Shown piece by piece: positions 40,405 to 51,070 of a stretch of DNA of 64,000 bases. The translations under genes were made by a program, and so were the position numbers. Source of the DNA: Proteus vulgaris (GTDB lineage Bacteria; Pseudomonadota; Gammaproteobacteria; Enterobacterales; Enterobacteriaceae); contig LR590468.1 in the NCBI GenBank assembly GCA_901472505.1, positions 2,951,501-3,015,500 on the forward strand, in the 5' to 3' direction. A model generated the notes under the pieces. The model saw only the letters and a list, made by a program, of their open reading frames with translations, was not told where the DNA came from and did not search any database. The number at the start of each line of letters is the position of its first letter. The stretch's first letter is position 1.

Positions 40405-41628
40405 ATGTCTTTTGGTATTCGATATCTTGCGTTGTTACCACTTTTTGTTATCACTGCTTGCCAACAACCGGTTAATCACAATCCACCAACGACTCAAACA
40501 GCTCAGGTTCAACCTGCAATTGTGAATAACTCATGGATTGAAATCTCACGTAGTGCGCTCGATTTTAATGTGAAAAAAGTCCAATCACTTTTAGGTGATA
40601 AATCCTCGCTTTGTGCTGTTTTAAAAGGCGATGCATATGGACATGATTTATCATTAGTTGCACCTGTTATGATTGAAAATAATGTGCAATGTATTGGTGT
40701 AACGAATAACCAGGAGCTAAAAGAAGTTCGTGATCTAGGATTTCAAGGTCGTTTAATGCGTGTACGTAATGCCACTGAGCAAGAAATGGCTCAGGCGACA
40801 AGCTATAACGTGGAAGAATTGATTGGTAACTTAGATATGGCTAAGAAATTAGATGCCATTGCTAAACAACAAAATAAAGTGATCCCTATTCATCTTGCCT
40901 TAAACTCAGGTGGAATGTCTCGTAATGGATTAGAAGTTAATAACAATGTGGGGCTCGAAGAGGCGAAGCAAATTACTCAATTAGCTAACCTTAAAGTGGT
41001 TGGCATTATGTCTCATTATCCTGAAGAAGATGCGGATAAAGTAAGAGAAGATCTCGCTCGTTTTAAACAGCAATCACAAAAGGTATTGGATGTTACTGGG
41101 CTAAATCATAAAGACGTTACTCTGCATATGGCAAATACTTTTGCCACAATTACCGTCCCTGAATCATGGCTAGATATGGTGCGTGTAGGCGGGATTTTTT
41201 ATGGTGATACCATCGCAAGTACAGATTACAAACGTGTTATGACTTTTAAATCCAATATTGCCTCAATCAATTATTATCCTAAAGGCAATACTGTTGGTTA
41301 TGATCGCACTTACACACTAAAACGTGACTCAGTGTTAGCTAATATTCCTGTCGGTTATGCAGATGGTTATCGTCGAGTCTTTAGTAATGCAGGACATGCT
41401 TTAATTGGTGGTCAACGTGTTCCTGTTTTAGGTAAAACATCAATGAATACAGTGATTGTTGATATTACCGATCTTAAAAATATCAAATCAGGGGATGAAG
41501 TCGTGTTCTTTGGTAAGCAAGGTAATGCAGAGATCACTGCTGAAGAGGTTGAAGATATTAGTGGTGCATTATTTACAGAGATGTCGATTTTGTGGGGTGC
41601 GACCAATCAGCATGTGCTAGTGGATTAA
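40405..41628 (+). CDS. bsr: Periplasmic broad-spectrum amino-acid racemase (Bsr type, alanine-racemase family)
   Basis: PLP-dependent fold-III racemase with an export signal, unlike cytosolic Alr/DadX. The N-terminus has a hydrophobic segment ending in a lipobox-like VITAC (C19) and a Pro/Gln-rich spacer. Catalytic residues: K74 in [11 protein letters not shown] and Y299 in NTVGYDRTY, at the same numbers reported for Vibrio BsrV. Residues recalled as the Bsr fingerprint are also present: R119, R121, A165, N167, G169, N174. Such enzymes make non-canonical D-amino acids in the periplasm that remodel peptidoglycan and signal. 407 residues, intact, monocistronic. Homology search may label it alr. 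Lipidation is inferred only from the lipobox. Confidence 0.88.
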   Translation: MSFGIRYLALLPLFVITACQQPVNHNPPTTQTAQVQPAIVNNSWIEISRSALDFNVKKVQSLLGDKSSLCAVLKGDAYGHDLSLVAPVMIENNVQCIGVTNNQELKEVRDLGFQGRLMRVRNATEQEMAQATSYNVEELIGNLDMAKKLDAIAKQQNKVIPIHLALNSGGMSRNGLEVNNNVGLEEAKQITQLANLKVVGIMSHYPEEDADKVREDLARFKQQSQKVLDVTGLNHKDVTLHMANTFATITVPESWLDMVRVGGIFYGDTIASTDYKRVMTFKSNIASINYYPKGNTVGYDRTYTLKRDSVLANIPVGYADGYRRVFSNAGHALIGGQRVPVLGKTSMNTVIVDITDLKNIKSGDEVVFFGKQGNAEITAEEVEDISGALFTEMSILWGATNQHVLVD

Positions 41629-41675
41629 AGTAGGGTGCTTGTGATCACCAATATCAACAACTTTTGAGAGAAATT

Positions 41676-41696
41676 GTGGGGGAATTTCCCCCACAA
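41676..41696 (-). terminator. Hairpin between racemase and hok-like gene
   Basis: TGTGGGGGA/TCCCCCACA perfect arms. On the minus strand it is followed by ATTTCTCTC, so it may end the hok-like transcript. Could also stabilise the racemase mRNA 3' end. Confidence 0.5.
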
Positions 41697-41698
41697 AA

Positions 41699-41842
41699 CT
41701 ATTTATCGCAAGATAAAATAGCTTGAACTACGGTGTCGCTACTACTGATATTAAAAGAACATAATCTTTCATGTTTCAGTAAAGCAAAACACAAAACTGT
41801 AATACATACAGTAATCAGCCCTAATAGGGCAAGCTTAGTCAT
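41699..41842 (-). CDS. Hok/Gef-family small membrane toxin
   Basis: 47-residue peptide. It begins MTKLALLGLITVCITVLCF and continues ALLKHERLCSFNI. One N-terminal transmembrane helix (about residues 4-22), the Cys-Ile-Thr-Val and Leu-Cys pattern of Hok/Gef toxins (compare VLCLTVLGFTLL..SLCEF in HokE) and a short polar periplasmic tail fit the type I toxin family. These peptides depolarise the inner membrane. The ribosome site AAGGAG lies in an 18-bp perfect palindrome, so it can be shielded in a hairpin, in keeping with strict translational control of hok mRNAs. It is separated from pta by that gene's terminator. No Sok-like antisense promoter could be identified with confidence. Confidence 0.75.
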   Translation of the reverse strand: MTKLALLGLITVCITVLCFALLKHERLCSFNISSSDTVVQAILSCDK

Positions 41843-41852
41843 TTCTCTTGAC

Positions 41853-41870
41853 TCTCCTTTATAAAGGAGA
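41853..41870 (-). promoter_or_regulatory. Self-complementary ribosome-binding-site hairpin of the hok-like gene
   Basis: Perfect 18-bp palindrome TCTCCTTTATAAAGGAGA. On the minus strand its right half is the Shine-Dalgarno AAGGAGA, 10 bases before the ATG. The left half (TCTCCTT) can pair with it and hide it. Confidence 0.6.
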
Positions 41871-41934
41871 CAGAAACAAGTTGTCTGGTTTTGAGACTGC
41901 CTCGGATTTTAGTCAAATAAGAAATCTGTAGAAT

Positions 41935-41974
41935 AAAAAAACGCCAGATGAAATCAATCATCTGGCGTTTTTTT
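41935..41974. terminator. Bidirectional terminator downstream of pta
   Basis: ACGCCAGATGA/TCATCTGGCGT 11-bp stem with A7 before and T7 after, working in both directions. On the minus strand it ends ackA-pta before the hok-like gene. Confidence 0.9.
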
Positions 41975-41995
41975 ATTTAAAGCGAACTTCAATAA

Positions 41996-44140
41996 TTATG
42001 CGTTTTCTTGTTGGCTTGCTTGAATAGCTGTCAACGCAACGGTGTAGACGATATCGTCTACTAATGCACCACGAGAAAGGTCATTCACTGGTTTACGCAT
42101 ACCTTGTAACATTGGTCCGATTGAAACCAAGTCAGCTGAACGTTGTACCGCTTTATAAGTGGTATTACCGGTGTTCAGATCAGGGAAGATAAACACAGTC
42201 GCTTTACCTGCAACGGGTGAGTTTGGTGCTTTAGATTTAGCAACATCAGCCATAACAGCTGCGTCGTATTGTAAAGGACCATCAATCATCAGATCAGGGC
42301 GTTTTTCTTGTGCTAAACGTGTTGCTTCACGAACTTTCTCTACATCGCTACCTGCACCAGAGTTACCAGTAGAATAAGAGATCATCGCAACGCGTGGGTC
42401 GATACCGAATGCAATTGCAGAGTCTGCAGATTGGATTGCGATTTCAGCCAGCTGTTCTGCTGTTGGATCTGGGTTAATTGCACAGTCACCATAAACATAA
42501 ACTTGTTCTGGTAACAGCATAAAGAACACAGAAGACACTAATGAGCTACCTGGTGCAGTTTTGATTAACTGTAATGGTGGGCGAATAGTGTTAGCAGTTG
42601 TATGAACAGCACCAGAAACTAGGCCGTCTACTTCGCCTTTTTCTAGCATTAATGTGCCGAGAACAACGTTATCTTCTAGTTGTTCACGAGCAACAACTTC
42701 TGTCATACCTTTATTTTTGCGTAGTTCAACTAAGCGAGGTACATAGATTTCACGCACTTCTTTAGGATTGACTAACTCAATACCTGTGCCTAATTCAACA
42801 CCTTGTGCAGTTGCTACACGACGAATTTCTTCAGGATCGCCTAACAGTACGCAAGTTGCGATACCACGATCAGCACAAATTGCTGCTGCTTTAACTGTAC
42901 GAGGTTCATCACCTTCTGGTAAAACGATACGCTTTTTCGCTTTACGCGCTAATTCTGTTAATTGATAACGGAACGCTGGTGGTGATAAACGGTTAGGACG
43001 TTCAGAGTTAGCGGTCAGTGAATCAATCCATTGTGTATTGATATGTTGAGCAACGTAGTTCTGAATTTTTTCAATACGCTCATGGTCATCAGCAGGTACT
43101 TCTAAGCTAAAGCTTTGCAGATTTAAAGAGGTCTGCCAAGTGTTCGCATTAACCATAAAGATTGGTAAGCCAGTTTCGAATGCACGTTCACAAAGTTGTT
43201 TGATAGGAGCATCGATTTGGTAACCACCCGTTAGTAGGATAGCACCAATTTCAACGCCATTCATTGCTGCAAGGCACGCTGAAACTAATACATCAGGACG
43301 ATCCGCAGAGGTGACTAAAAGTGAACCTGGGCGGAAATGCTCTAACATGTGTGGGATACTACGTGCACAGAAAGTAACCGATTTAATACGACGGGTTTCA
43401 ATATCGCCTTTATTGACGACAGTCGCATTTAAGTGTTTTGCCATATCTGTTGCACGGGTAGCGATTAAATCGAAGTTCCATGGAATGCAACCCAGTAAAG
43501 GCAGTGGGCTATTTTTTTCAATGGTTTTTAAATCGACATTAGAGATAATCGCTTTACTTGAATCATCAAAGATTTCAGATAAGTCAGGGCGAGTACGGCC
43601 TTGATCATCAACAGGTGCATTTAGTTTGTTAACAATAACACCGGTGATATTTTGGTTTTTTACACCACCGAATTCAGCACGTGCAAATTCGATACGCTCT
43701 TTTAGCTGTTCAACCGTGTTGTTACCTAATGCAGTAACGAAAACAATTTCAGCACCTAATGTTTTTGCAATTTCATAGTTTAATGATTGTGCAAAAGGGT
43801 GCTTACGCATCGGCACTAGACCTTCGATGAGAATAACTTCAGCATCAGCGGTATTTTCATGGTATCTAGCAACAATTTCTTCCATCAGAACATCTTTTTG
43901 GTTTGAGCTGAGCAGAGACTCAACATAATCCATGTTTAAAGGTTCTGATGATTGAATAGTGGAGTGAGAGCGGATAATCGCAGTTGTCTGATCTAATGCA
44001 CCTTTTACGCGAGGTTGTGCAATAGGTTTGAACACGCTAAGGCGAACGCCTTTTTGTTCCATAGAACGGATAACACCCAAGCTGACGCTGGTTAAACCCA
44101 CGCGTGTATCAGTTGGGACTAGCATAATTGTACGGGACAC
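41996..44140 (-). CDS. pta: Phosphate acetyltransferase Pta
   Basis: Converts acetyl-CoA and phosphate to acetyl phosphate. GTG start after [24 protein letters not shown] aligns with E. coli, and the protein becomes 714 residues, its exact E. coli length; the open frame upstream of the GTG is not homologous. N-terminal dethiobiotin-synthetase-like part ([20 protein letters not shown]), DRTGG-type central domain, and the C-terminal catalytic PTA_PTB domain ([51 protein letters not shown]). Second gene of ackA-pta. Intact over 2.1 kb. Confidence 0.95.
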   Translation of the reverse strand: MSRTIMLVPTDTRVGLTSVSLGVIRSMEQKGVRLSVFKPIAQPRVKGALDQTTAIIRSHSTIQSSEPLNMDYVESLLSSNQKDVLMEEIVARYHENTADAEVILIEGLVPMRKHPFAQSLNYEIAKTLGAEIVFVTALGNNTVEQLKERIEFARAEFGGVKNQNITGVIVNKLNAPVDDQGRTRPDLSEIFDDSSKAIISNVDLKTIEKNSPLPLLGCIPWNFDLIATRATDMAKHLNATVVNKGDIETRRIKSVTFCARSIPHMLEHFRPGSLLVTSADRPDVLVSACLAAMNGVEIGAILLTGGYQIDAPIKQLCERAFETGLPIFMVNANTWQTSLNLQSFSLEVPADDHERIEKIQNYVAQHINTQWIDSLTANSERPNRLSPPAFRYQLTELARKAKKRIVLPEGDEPRTVKAAAICADRGIATCVLLGDPEEIRRVATAQGVELGTGIELVNPKEVREIYVPRLVELRKNKGMTEVVAREQLEDNVVLGTLMLEKGEVDGLVSGAVHTTANTIRPPLQLIKTAPGSSLVSSVFFMLLPEQVYVYGDCAINPDPTAEQLAEIAIQSADSAIAFGIDPRVAMISYSTGNSGAGSDVEKVREATRLAQEKRPDLMIDGPLQYDAAVMADVAKSKAPNSPVAGKATVFIFPDLNTGNTTYKAVQRSADLVSIGPMLQGMRKPVNDLSRGALVDDIVYTVALTAIQASQQENA

Positions 44141-44180
44141 GGAAACCTCTTTAAATATCGGTTGCTCGTTATGTAAAACA

Positions 44181-44207
44181 GTACTGCCAGCATGACACTG
44201 GCAGTAC
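44181..44207 (-). other. Intercistronic hairpin in ackA-pta
   Basis: Perfect 10-bp arms GTACTGCCAG/CTGGCAGTAC with 7-base loop between the ackA stop and the pta start. No T-run, so more likely an mRNA-stability or processing element than a terminator. Confidence 0.55.
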
Positions 44208-44217
44208 ATCAAAGAAC

Positions 44218-45420
44218 TTAAGCGGTCAGGCGACTTGCATCCTGAGCGATAACTAATTCTTCATTAGTTGGGATAACAACAGCGAGACGGCTGTTATCGG
44301 TAGTGATAGTGCCTGATTTACCGAAACGTGCATCTAAGTTACGTTGATGATCGACTTCAAAGCCTAACAGAGCTAGTTTTTTCAGTGATAATTCACGTAC
44401 CATTGCTGCGTTTTCACCGATACCACCAGTAAAGATAATAGCATCTAAACGACCTTCCATCAGTGCGCAGTAAGAACCGATGTATTTCGCTAAACGATGG
44501 CAGTAAACGTCCATTGCACGTTTAGCATCAGCTTTAGTGTCGTAGTTATCTTCAACATAACGGCAGTCACTAGTGACTTCTGTTAAACCTAATAGACCAG
44601 ATTCTTTAGTTAGTAGTTTATTGATATCTTCAACGCTCATACCTAACGTGTCATGTAAATGGAACACGATAGCAGGGTCGATATCACCACTACGTGTACC
44701 CATCACTAAACCTTCTAATGGAGTCAAACCCATAGAAGTATCAACACATTTACCGTTAACGATAGCAGAAACAGAACCACCATTGCCTAAGTGGCAAGTG
44801 ATTACATTCAGTTCATCAACAGGTTTGTTTAACATTTTAGCGGCTTCACGGGAAACAAAGAAATGGCTAGTTCCGTGAGCACCGTAACGACGGATGCTGT
44901 GATCTTTATATAAGCTGTATGGTAGTGCATACAGATAAGCTTCTTCTGGCATTGTTTGGTGGAATGCAGTGTCAAATACCGCAACCATTTTCTCAATTAA
45001 ATGAGGGAATGCTTTACGCGCTTCTTCAATACCAATAAGGTGAGCTGGGTTATGTAATGGAGCAAATGGGATAGCAGCTTCAATACCTTTGATAACTTCG
45101 TCAGTGATCACGACAGATTTAGTGAACTTCTCACCACCGTGAACAATACGGTGACCAATTGAAGCAATTTGAGCAGACAGTTCTGGTTTTTCAGCCAGAA
45201 TAGTATTTACGATAAAGTTTAATGCTTCGCTATGAGCAGCACCTGCGCCTAACGCAGCTTCATGTTTTTGGCCATCCATTTTCCACTTCAGGCGGGCTTC
45301 AGGAAGGTTGAAGCATTCAGCCAAACCTGAAAGGAATTCTTCACCATTTTCTGGGTTGATAATTGCAAATTTAAGAGAAGAACTACCGCAGTTCAGTACC
45401 AGCACCAGCTTACTTGACAT
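44218..45420 (-). CDS. ackA: Acetate kinase AckA
   Basis: Interconverts acetyl phosphate plus ADP with acetate plus ATP. 400 residues, as in E. coli. Begins [20 protein letters not shown] (the ASKHA phosphate loop), then [45 protein letters not shown], the adenosine motif [11 protein letters not shown] and [23 protein letters not shown] lies before the ATG. First gene of ackA-pta. Intact. Confidence 0.97.
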   Translation of the reverse strand: MSSKLVLVLNCGSSSLKFAIINPENGEEFLSGLAECFNLPEARLKWKMDGQKHEAALGAGAAHSEALNFIVNTILAEKPELSAQIASIGHRIVHGGEKFTKSVVITDEVIKGIEAAIPFAPLHNPAHLIGIEEARKAFPHLIEKMVAVFDTAFHQTMPEEAYLYALPYSLYKDHSIRRYGAHGTSHFFVSREAAKMLNKPVDELNVITCHLGNGGSVSAIVNGKCVDTSMGLTPLEGLVMGTRSGDIDPAIVFHLHDTLGMSVEDINKLLTKESGLLGLTEVTSDCRYVEDNYDTKADAKRAMDVYCHRLAKYIGSYCALMEGRLDAIIFTGGIGENAAMVRELSLKKLALLGFEVDHQRNLDARFGKSGTITTDNSRLAVVIPTNEELVIAQDASRLTA

Positions 45421-45812
45421 GGAATTACCTATTTATCTTGTTGTCGTAGTGTCTTTTATATTATAAAGACGGTGGTTAATAAAACGTCAATCATAAAAGC
45501 CTATCGCATTACTATGATGACATTAATGACGCGCATCATGCTTAAAGTAAAAAACTTGATGCTAATTATAGTTGCCAATCATTAATTGGACGATTTTTAT
45601 TCACCCATTAACTTTTCGCGTTAAAATCGGCGAAAAGGGTTGAAAATCACGCCGGCAAACAAAATATAGCGCTTTATTGCCACAAACCTTTAGAATGGGC
45701 ACAGGATACAGAGTAAAGGCAACAAAGACAAAATATACTTAATTCTACTAAAAGATTTTTATTCTTTATAGATATTTTTTAAAAGTTACAGAAGAAATTG
45801 ATTGAGGTCATT
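45421..45812. other. Divergent promoter region ackA / yfbV
   Basis: No gene. Contains an 8-bp inverted repeat CTTTTCGC/GCGAAAAG (45612-45619, 45630-45637) and GTCTTT/AAAGAC arms near 45451-45470 in the ackA leader. Likely regulatory; the binding factors are not recognised. Confidence 0.5.
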
Positions 45813-46268
45813 ATGAGCGAACCGACAGTGACTCCTCCCGGCTTTTTTAAGAAGCTTCGTTTGGGTAATGAGTATTTAAAAACCTGGCCGGTTGAAAAGC
45901 AGTTAGCGCCTGTTTTCCCTGAAAACCGTATTGTCAAGGCAACACGATTTGGCATTCGCTATATGCCACCCATCGCCATTTTTACCATGACATGGCAGAT
46001 TGCATTGGGCGGAAATTTAGGTCCCGCAATTACCACAGCGCTCTTTGCTTGTAGCTTACCAATGCAAGGATTATGGTGGTTGGGCAAGCGTGCATCAACG
46101 CCACTTCCTGCGGCATTATTACGCTGGTTTTATGAAATTCGCGCTAAATTTGAAGAAGCGGGCATTGCTTTAGCACCGGTAGAACAAACACCGACTTACC
46201 TTTCTCTAGCACATTTATTAAAACGTGCTTTTAAGCAACTTGATCGCTCTTTTCTTGATGATGTGTAG
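45813..46268 (+). CDS. yfbV: UPF0208 membrane protein YfbV
   Basis: 151-residue protein with two hydrophobic segments (about residues 45-90: [31 protein letters not shown]). Conserved [20 protein letters not shown] and [15 protein letters not shown]. Homologue of E. coli YfbV, function unclear. Start at MSEPTVTP after GAGG; the in-frame TTG earlier is rejected. A GTAGAACA/TGTTCTAC hairpin follows the stop. Confidence 0.9.
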   Translation: MSEPTVTPPGFFKKLRLGNEYLKTWPVEKQLAPVFPENRIVKATRFGIRYMPPIAIFTMTWQIALGGNLGPAITTALFACSLPMQGLWWLGKRASTPLPAALLRWFYEIRAKFEEAGIALAPVEQTPTYLSLAHLLKRAFKQLDRSFLDDV

Positions 46269-46407
46269 AACATTTGTTCTACCTTCGTCATTTGTCATTA
46301 TTGTCCTTAGAATTACCCCGTTGAGATCAAAAAACGCGTCGTTAACACTACTCAATACTTTTGATTAATGTCATGCTCTCCTCAATGATTTCTTTGGAGA
46401 ATTAATG

Positions 46408-46902
46408 ATGGAAATGACACATGCACAACGCTTGATCCTCTCTAATCAATATAAAATGATGATGATGATGGATCCTGATAACGCTGAACGTTATCGTCGT
46501 TATCAGACAATCATTGAACGCGGTTACGGATTACAATTACGTGAACTAGACCGTGATTTTGATGAAATGTCTGAGGAGACTTGCCGTACCATTATTAACG
46601 TCATGGAAATGTACCATGCACTGCAAGTTTCTCGTGATAATTTAAAAGAACAAGAAATGCCTGATGCACGTCGAGTCGCATTTATCGGCTTTGATGCGGC
46701 GACAGAATCCCGCTATCTTAGTTATGTGCGTTTTATGGTGAATACAGAAGGGCGCTATACACATTTTGATAGTGGCAGTCATGGTTTCAACTCACAAACA
46801 CCGATGTGGGAAAAATACCAAAGAATGCTGGCTGTTTGGTTAGCCTGCCCTCGTCAATATCACCTTAGCGCCGTTGAAATCCAACAAATTCTTAATGCGT
46901 AA
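46408..46902 (+). CDS. yfbU: UPF0304 family protein YfbU
   Basis: 164-residue soluble helical protein. N-terminus [20 protein letters not shown]; conserved [40 protein letters not shown] and [15 protein letters not shown]. The second of two adjacent ATGs is chosen by homology and by spacing from GGAGA. E. coli YfbU overproduction has been tied to MazF-mediated cell death, but its normal role is unknown. Confidence 0.92.
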   Translation: MEMTHAQRLILSNQYKMMMMMDPDNAERYRRYQTIIERGYGLQLRELDRDFDEMSEETCRTIINVMEMYHALQVSRDNLKEQEMPDARRVAFIGFDAATESRYLSYVRFMVNTEGRYTHFDSGSHGFNSQTPMWEKYQRMLAVWLACPRQYHLSAVEIQQILNA

Positions 46903-46939
46903 TAATAAGTAACGCATCATTCTAAGGTAGGCATAAATT

Positions 46940-47614
46940 ATGGCGATCACATGTAAAGGTTTTCTGTTTGATTTAGATGGAACATTAGTTGATTCATTAC
47001 CTGTCGTTGAGTATTGTTGGGCGCTATTTGGTGAGCGCGTTGGCGTATCAACACAAGAAATTAATGACTATATCCATGGAAAGCCTGCCATTGAGTCGAT
47101 TCGCCATTTTATGCCTAATGCTACTGAGCAAGAGGTAACAGAAACTTTTCGTTGGTTAGAAAAGTTAGAATCAACCCAAACAGAGGGCTTAGCACCTCTT
47201 CCGGGGGCCATTGAGCTAATTAACCACCTTAATGAATTAGATATTCCTTGGGCAATAGTGACTTCAGGTACCGTACCAATCGCATCAACGCGTCAATCTG
47301 TTACAGGTATTCCTGAACCCAAATATTGGGTTACAGCTGAATGTATTAGTAAAGGCAAGCCTGATCCTGAACCTTATCTTCTAGGCGCAAAAAAATTAGG
47401 TTTATTGCCACAAGAATGTGTGGTTTTTGAGGATGCAGCCGCAGGTATTTACTCGGGTTTAGATGCTGGATGTCAAGTGGTTGCTGTTCATGCCCCTCTC
47501 TCCCTCCCTCGTCGTAATGAGATTCATTTAATTATTGATTCTTTGAATGATATTCAAATCGAGAAGCAAGCTGAAAAAGTGATAATAACGCACAAAAGAG
47601 AGTCTTTTCTTTGA
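46940..47614 (+). CDS. hxpA: HAD-superfamily sugar phosphatase HxpA (YfbT)
   Basis: 224 residues. HAD motif I LFDLDGTLVDS with the two catalytic aspartates, motif II WAIVTSGT, motif III lysine in CISKGKPDPEPYLLGA and motif IV VVFEDAAAGI. Beta-phosphoglucomutase-like subfamily; the E. coli homologue dephosphorylates sugar and polyol phosphates. Same place as E. coli yfbT, between yfbU and yfbS. Confidence 0.9.
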   Translation: MAITCKGFLFDLDGTLVDSLPVVEYCWALFGERVGVSTQEINDYIHGKPAIESIRHFMPNATEQEVTETFRWLEKLESTQTEGLAPLPGAIELINHLNELDIPWAIVTSGTVPIASTRQSVTGIPEPKYWVTAECISKGKPDPEPYLLGAKKLGLLPQECVVFEDAAAGIYSGLDAGCQVVAVHAPLSLPRRNEIHLIIDSLNDIQIEKQAEKVIITHKRESFL

Positions 47615-47711
47615 TCATACTAGAAGATTTATTGATGTAAAAATGGTCTACTTATCAATGTAGTGAATTGATGTCTTAACCTGTTTTCACTTATTGCTGA
47701 TCGAGGCCATT

Positions 47712-49541
47712 TTGAATAGCGAATTATTATGGGTTTTAAGCCTGCTATTGATAGCTATTGTCCTTTTTACGACCAACAAAATCCGCATGGATGTGGTCGC
47801 TTTACTTGTCATCATCGCATTCGTTCTTAGCGGTACACTTACTTTAAATGAAGCCACGGTAGGGTTTAGCGATCCTAACGTATTACTGATTGCAGCTCTT
47901 TTTGTTATTGGCGAAGGGCTAGTAAGAACCGGTGTCGCTTATCAAATGGGGGATTGGTTAGTTCGTGTTGCGGGTAGCAGTGAAGTTAAAATGCTGGTGC
48001 TATTAATGATATGTGTTGCAAGTTTAGGTGCATTTATGAGTTCGACAGGCGTTGTTGCCATCTTTATTCCTGTTGTACTGAGTGTTGCTGCTCGCATGAA
48101 AACATCACCAGGTCGTTTAATGATGCCTCTAGGTTTTGCGGGGCTTATCAGTGGATTGATGACCTTAGTGGCAACGCCACCTAATATGGTTGTTAACAGT
48201 GAATTAGTCAGAGAAGGTTTACCCAGCTTTCAATTTTTCTCCATTACGCCTATTGGTATCGCCGTATTATTAGCGGGCATTTTATATATGCTGGTAGTAC
48301 GCCGTTGGTTAGGAAATAATGATAATGGCAAACATAAAGAGGCTTATCGTCGTACATTCCGTGATCTTATTCGTGATTATCAATTAGCAGGACGTGCTCG
48401 TCGTTTAGCGATTCGTAAAGGCTCTCCACTTATAGGGCATTCACTTGATGAGTTACACCTACGTTCTCGTTATGGTGCAAACGTTGTTGGCATCGAACGC
48501 TGGAGGCGGTTTCGGCGCGTGATGGTCAGCGCAACAGGGGGGACTGAATTAAGAGAGCGCGATGTTTTGTTAGTCGATATGTCAGCTAGTGATGTCGATT
48601 TACGCGAGTTTTGTCGTGAGCAGATGTTAGAGCCCATGGTATTGCGTGGAGAATATTTTTCTGAGCAATCCCGTGATGTAGGACTGGCTGAAGTATCAAT
48701 GAACCCTGATTCAGAGTTATTAGGAAAATCATTAAGAGAAATTAAATTTCGTACTCGCTATGGATTAAATGTTGTTGCTATTCGTCGAGAAGGTAATGCG
48801 TTGCCGGGTAAAATTGTCGATGAACCATTACGCCTTGGTGATGTGTTATTGGTGATTGGTGATTGGAAACTTATTCGAATTTTATCAACTAAACCGCGTA
48901 ATTTTATCGTATTAAATTTAGCCGCAGAAATTGAAACGGTTGCTCCAGCTTCATCTCAAGCACCTCATGCATTATTTTCGTTAGCATTAATGGTGGCATT
49001 AATGGTGACAAATGAAGTGCCTAATTTTATTGCGGCACTTATTGCTTGTTTATTAATGGGTAAATTCCGGTGCATTGATATGGAGAGTGCTTATCGTTCC
49101 ATCCATTGGCCAAGCATTATTTTGATTGTAGGTATGATGCCTTTTGCTGCTGCATTACAAAAAACAGGTGGTATTGAGCTTATTGTAAACGGTTTAATGG
49201 ATGTTGCGGGTAGTGCGGGTCCACAAGTGATGCTGGTATGTTTATTTATACTTTGCGCGTCAATCGGGTTGTTTATTTCGAATACGGCAACCGCGGTATT
49301 AATGGCGCCAATTGCTATTGCAGCGGCAAATCAAATGAATGTTTCACCACTCCCTTTTGCCATGGTGATTGGTGTTGCTGCCTCTGCTGCATTTATGACA
49401 CCAGTTTCATCACCAGTAAATACGCTTATTCTTGAGCCCGGTGGTTATAAGTTTGCTGATTTTATGAAAATAGGCGTGCCATTTACGATTATTGTGATGG
49501 CAATAAGTGTATTTCTTATCCCACTATTATTTCCATTCTAA
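47712..49541 (+). CDS. yfbS: SLC13/DASS-family transporter with two RCK_C domains, YfbS
   Basis: 609-residue inner-membrane anion symporter. Membrane halves about residues 1-205 and 405-609 (e.g. [56 protein letters not shown], and [20 protein letters not shown]). Between them lie two cytosolic TrkA-C domains ([40 protein letters not shown]). TTG start five bases after GAGG, aligned with E. coli YfbS. Substrate unknown. Ends in a large perfect-palindrome terminator. Confidence 0.9.
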   Translation: MNSELLWVLSLLLIAIVLFTTNKIRMDVVALLVIIAFVLSGTLTLNEATVGFSDPNVLLIAALFVIGEGLVRTGVAYQMGDWLVRVAGSSEVKMLVLLMICVASLGAFMSSTGVVAIFIPVVLSVAARMKTSPGRLMMPLGFAGLISGLMTLVATPPNMVVNSELVREGLPSFQFFSITPIGIAVLLAGILYMLVVRRWLGNNDNGKHKEAYRRTFRDLIRDYQLAGRARRLAIRKGSPLIGHSLDELHLRSRYGANVVGIERWRRFRRVMVSATGGTELRERDVLLVDMSASDVDLREFCREQMLEPMVLRGEYFSEQSRDVGLAEVSMNPDSELLGKSLREIKFRTRYGLNVVAIRREGNALPGKIVDEPLRLGDVLLVIGDWKLIRILSTKPRNFIVLNLAAEIETVAPASSQAPHALFSLALMVALMVTNEVPNFIAALIACLLMGKFRCIDMESAYRSIHWPSIILIVGMMPFAAALQKTGGIELIVNGLMDVAGSAGPQVMLVCLFILCASIGLFISNTATAVLMAPIAIAAANQMNVSPLPFAMVIGVAASAAFMTPVSSPVNTLILEPGGYKFADFMKIGVPFTIIVMAISVFLIPLLFPF

Positions 49542-49565
49542 ATATCAATATTTTTACTTTGCTGA

Positions 49566-49600
49566 AACGTCGTTTATTAATTAATAAACGACGTTTTTTA
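49566..49600 (+). terminator. Terminator of yfbS
   Basis: A perfect 30-bp palindrome with arms AACGTCGTTTATT / AATAAACGACGTT, followed by T-run. Confidence 0.9.
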
Positions 49601-49732
49601 TTTATTGACTGATGATTTTTTATGTGTTGCATATGTAATGCTGATGGATGTGTGTTTTTTTAAAATCTTTCTTAGAAAAAAAAGTATAGTCATATTATTG
49701 AGTTGAATATAATTTAATAAGAGAGATATATA

Positions 49733-50971
49733 ATGGACATAAAGCTAGTAACTGCCCAAAAAAGCATTTCGATTTCAAATGATAAACATAGTCAAAGTGA
49801 TAGGCGTATAAGTACCATATTAAACAGTAGTATAGACTTTAAAGCTAATGGAAATAATCGTACCTCAGAAGAAAGTAATAAAGTATTAAGTGGTAAAATA
49901 AAAGAGTTAATAATAGAAAAAAATATTCAGGGTAAATCAACAACAAGAGTGAATAATAAAAACAGTGTTTTTTCTAATGAGCACAATAAAAATATGACTC
50001 AAAGTGTTAGCGATGATTTAAAACAGATAAAACAGGCTATTTCTACACGTCATACTGTTTTTAAAGGATTGATTGCGAATAGTTTGATTAATAATAATAA
50101 AGAAAGTGTGGGGAATGAAATATTATCAAAATATAATAATTTCACCTCATTAGCACCTGAGTTTCATAATAAATCATCAAAAGCAATGAGTGATTTTTCT
50201 ATTTCATTAGAATTAAAATATGCTGATGAGGCAATAATATTTTCTATATTAGAAAATAATAATAAGAATGATTCTGTTGAGTATGTAAAGGATTATTTAA
50301 ATGAGAAATACCAAGGATATATAGATGCTAGAAAAAATAAATTAAACATCACTAACAGAGCGAAGAATATATTAAAAACAATGGGGTCAAATAAGTTTGA
50401 TAAAAAAATAGAAAACCTTTTTGAACTTGTTAATGATTTTAAAAATAAAAATATCGTTAGAAATAAAAGTGATTTAAATACACATGATATCTTCCAAGGA
50501 ATAACTCAAAATTATCTTAATGATAATAATATTCATGTTAATTTAGAACAAGCTGAAAATATTATTGAGAAAATGATAAAAGATAAAGGTCTAGAGTTTG
50601 CTGCTACATTGAACTCAGAAAAGCGATTGGAAACAGTTAATTCGGCAATTGACCAAGCATTAGATTATATGGAAGCACTAAAACTTTATGAAAATAAAAA
50701 TGATATAATAAAGCTTGCTATGGGAAAAACAAAAAGTATCAATAGAAGTAATATGTTTATGCGAGGTGTGAAAGGAATAAGAAATTTAGTTATTGGTAAA
50801 GATAATAGCAAAATCGATAGACTAAATAAATTAACAGAAGGTTTGATCGTAAGTTTTGAATCCAATACATTGAAGCTTTTAGCAGAAAATATAAGGGAAA
50901 TGGAAAATATAAAAAATATAAGTGATAATGATATTAATCCTGATAAAGACAGAGTGAAAAATGAAGATTGA
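49733..50971 (+). CDS. AT-rich orphan gene, protein of unknown function
   Basis: 412 residues, not recognised. Base composition is visibly more AT-rich than the flanking core genes, and Asn, Lys, Ile and Ser dominate. No N-terminal signal peptide or membrane helix. The first 60 residues are polar and Ser/Asn-rich (MDIKLVTAQKSISIS...), of the kind seen in type III secreted effectors. The rest is mostly alpha-helical with possible coiled coils (about residues 215-245 and 285-330) and ends in a basic MRGVKGIRNLVIGK stretch followed by an acidic helix. No cysteine is visible. TATAAT (49708-49713) and AGAGAG precede the ATG. Own terminator. It sits between yfbS and yfbR, adjacent in E. coli, so probably acquired horizontally. 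Effector function is speculation. Confidence 0.7.
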   Translation: MDIKLVTAQKSISISNDKHSQSDRRISTILNSSIDFKANGNNRTSEESNKVLSGKIKELIIEKNIQGKSTTRVNNKNSVFSNEHNKNMTQSVSDDLKQIKQAISTRHTVFKGLIANSLINNNKESVGNEILSKYNNFTSLAPEFHNKSSKAMSDFSISLELKYADEAIIFSILENNNKNDSVEYVKDYLNEKYQGYIDARKNKLNITNRAKNILKTMGSNKFDKKIENLFELVNDFKNKNIVRNKSDLNTHDIFQGITQNYLNDNNIHVNLEQAENIIEKMIKDKGLEFAATLNSEKRLETVNSAIDQALDYMEALKLYENKNDIIKLAMGKTKSINRSNMFMRGVKGIRNLVIGKDNSKIDRLNKLTEGLIVSFESNTLKLLAENIREMENIKNISDNDINPDKDRVKNED

Positions 50972-51017
50972 TTCATATCATTAAATCAATAAAAATTAAA
51001 TTACAGCCTCAAATTTT

Positions 51018-51051
51018 AAGGTGAGTGATTATTGTTATCACTCACCTTTTT
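51018..51051 (+). terminator. Terminator of the orphan gene
   Basis: AAGGTGAGTGAT/ATCACTCACCTT 12-bp stem, 7-base loop, T-run on the plus strand. Confidence 0.88.
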
Positions 51052-51070
51052 ATAAAAATGTTTTACTTAA

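Noticed and set aside
41843..41930. Sok-like antisense RNA opposite the hok-like leader
   Set aside because: TTGACT at 41848-41853 could be a -35, but there is no acceptable -10 at 16-18 bp.
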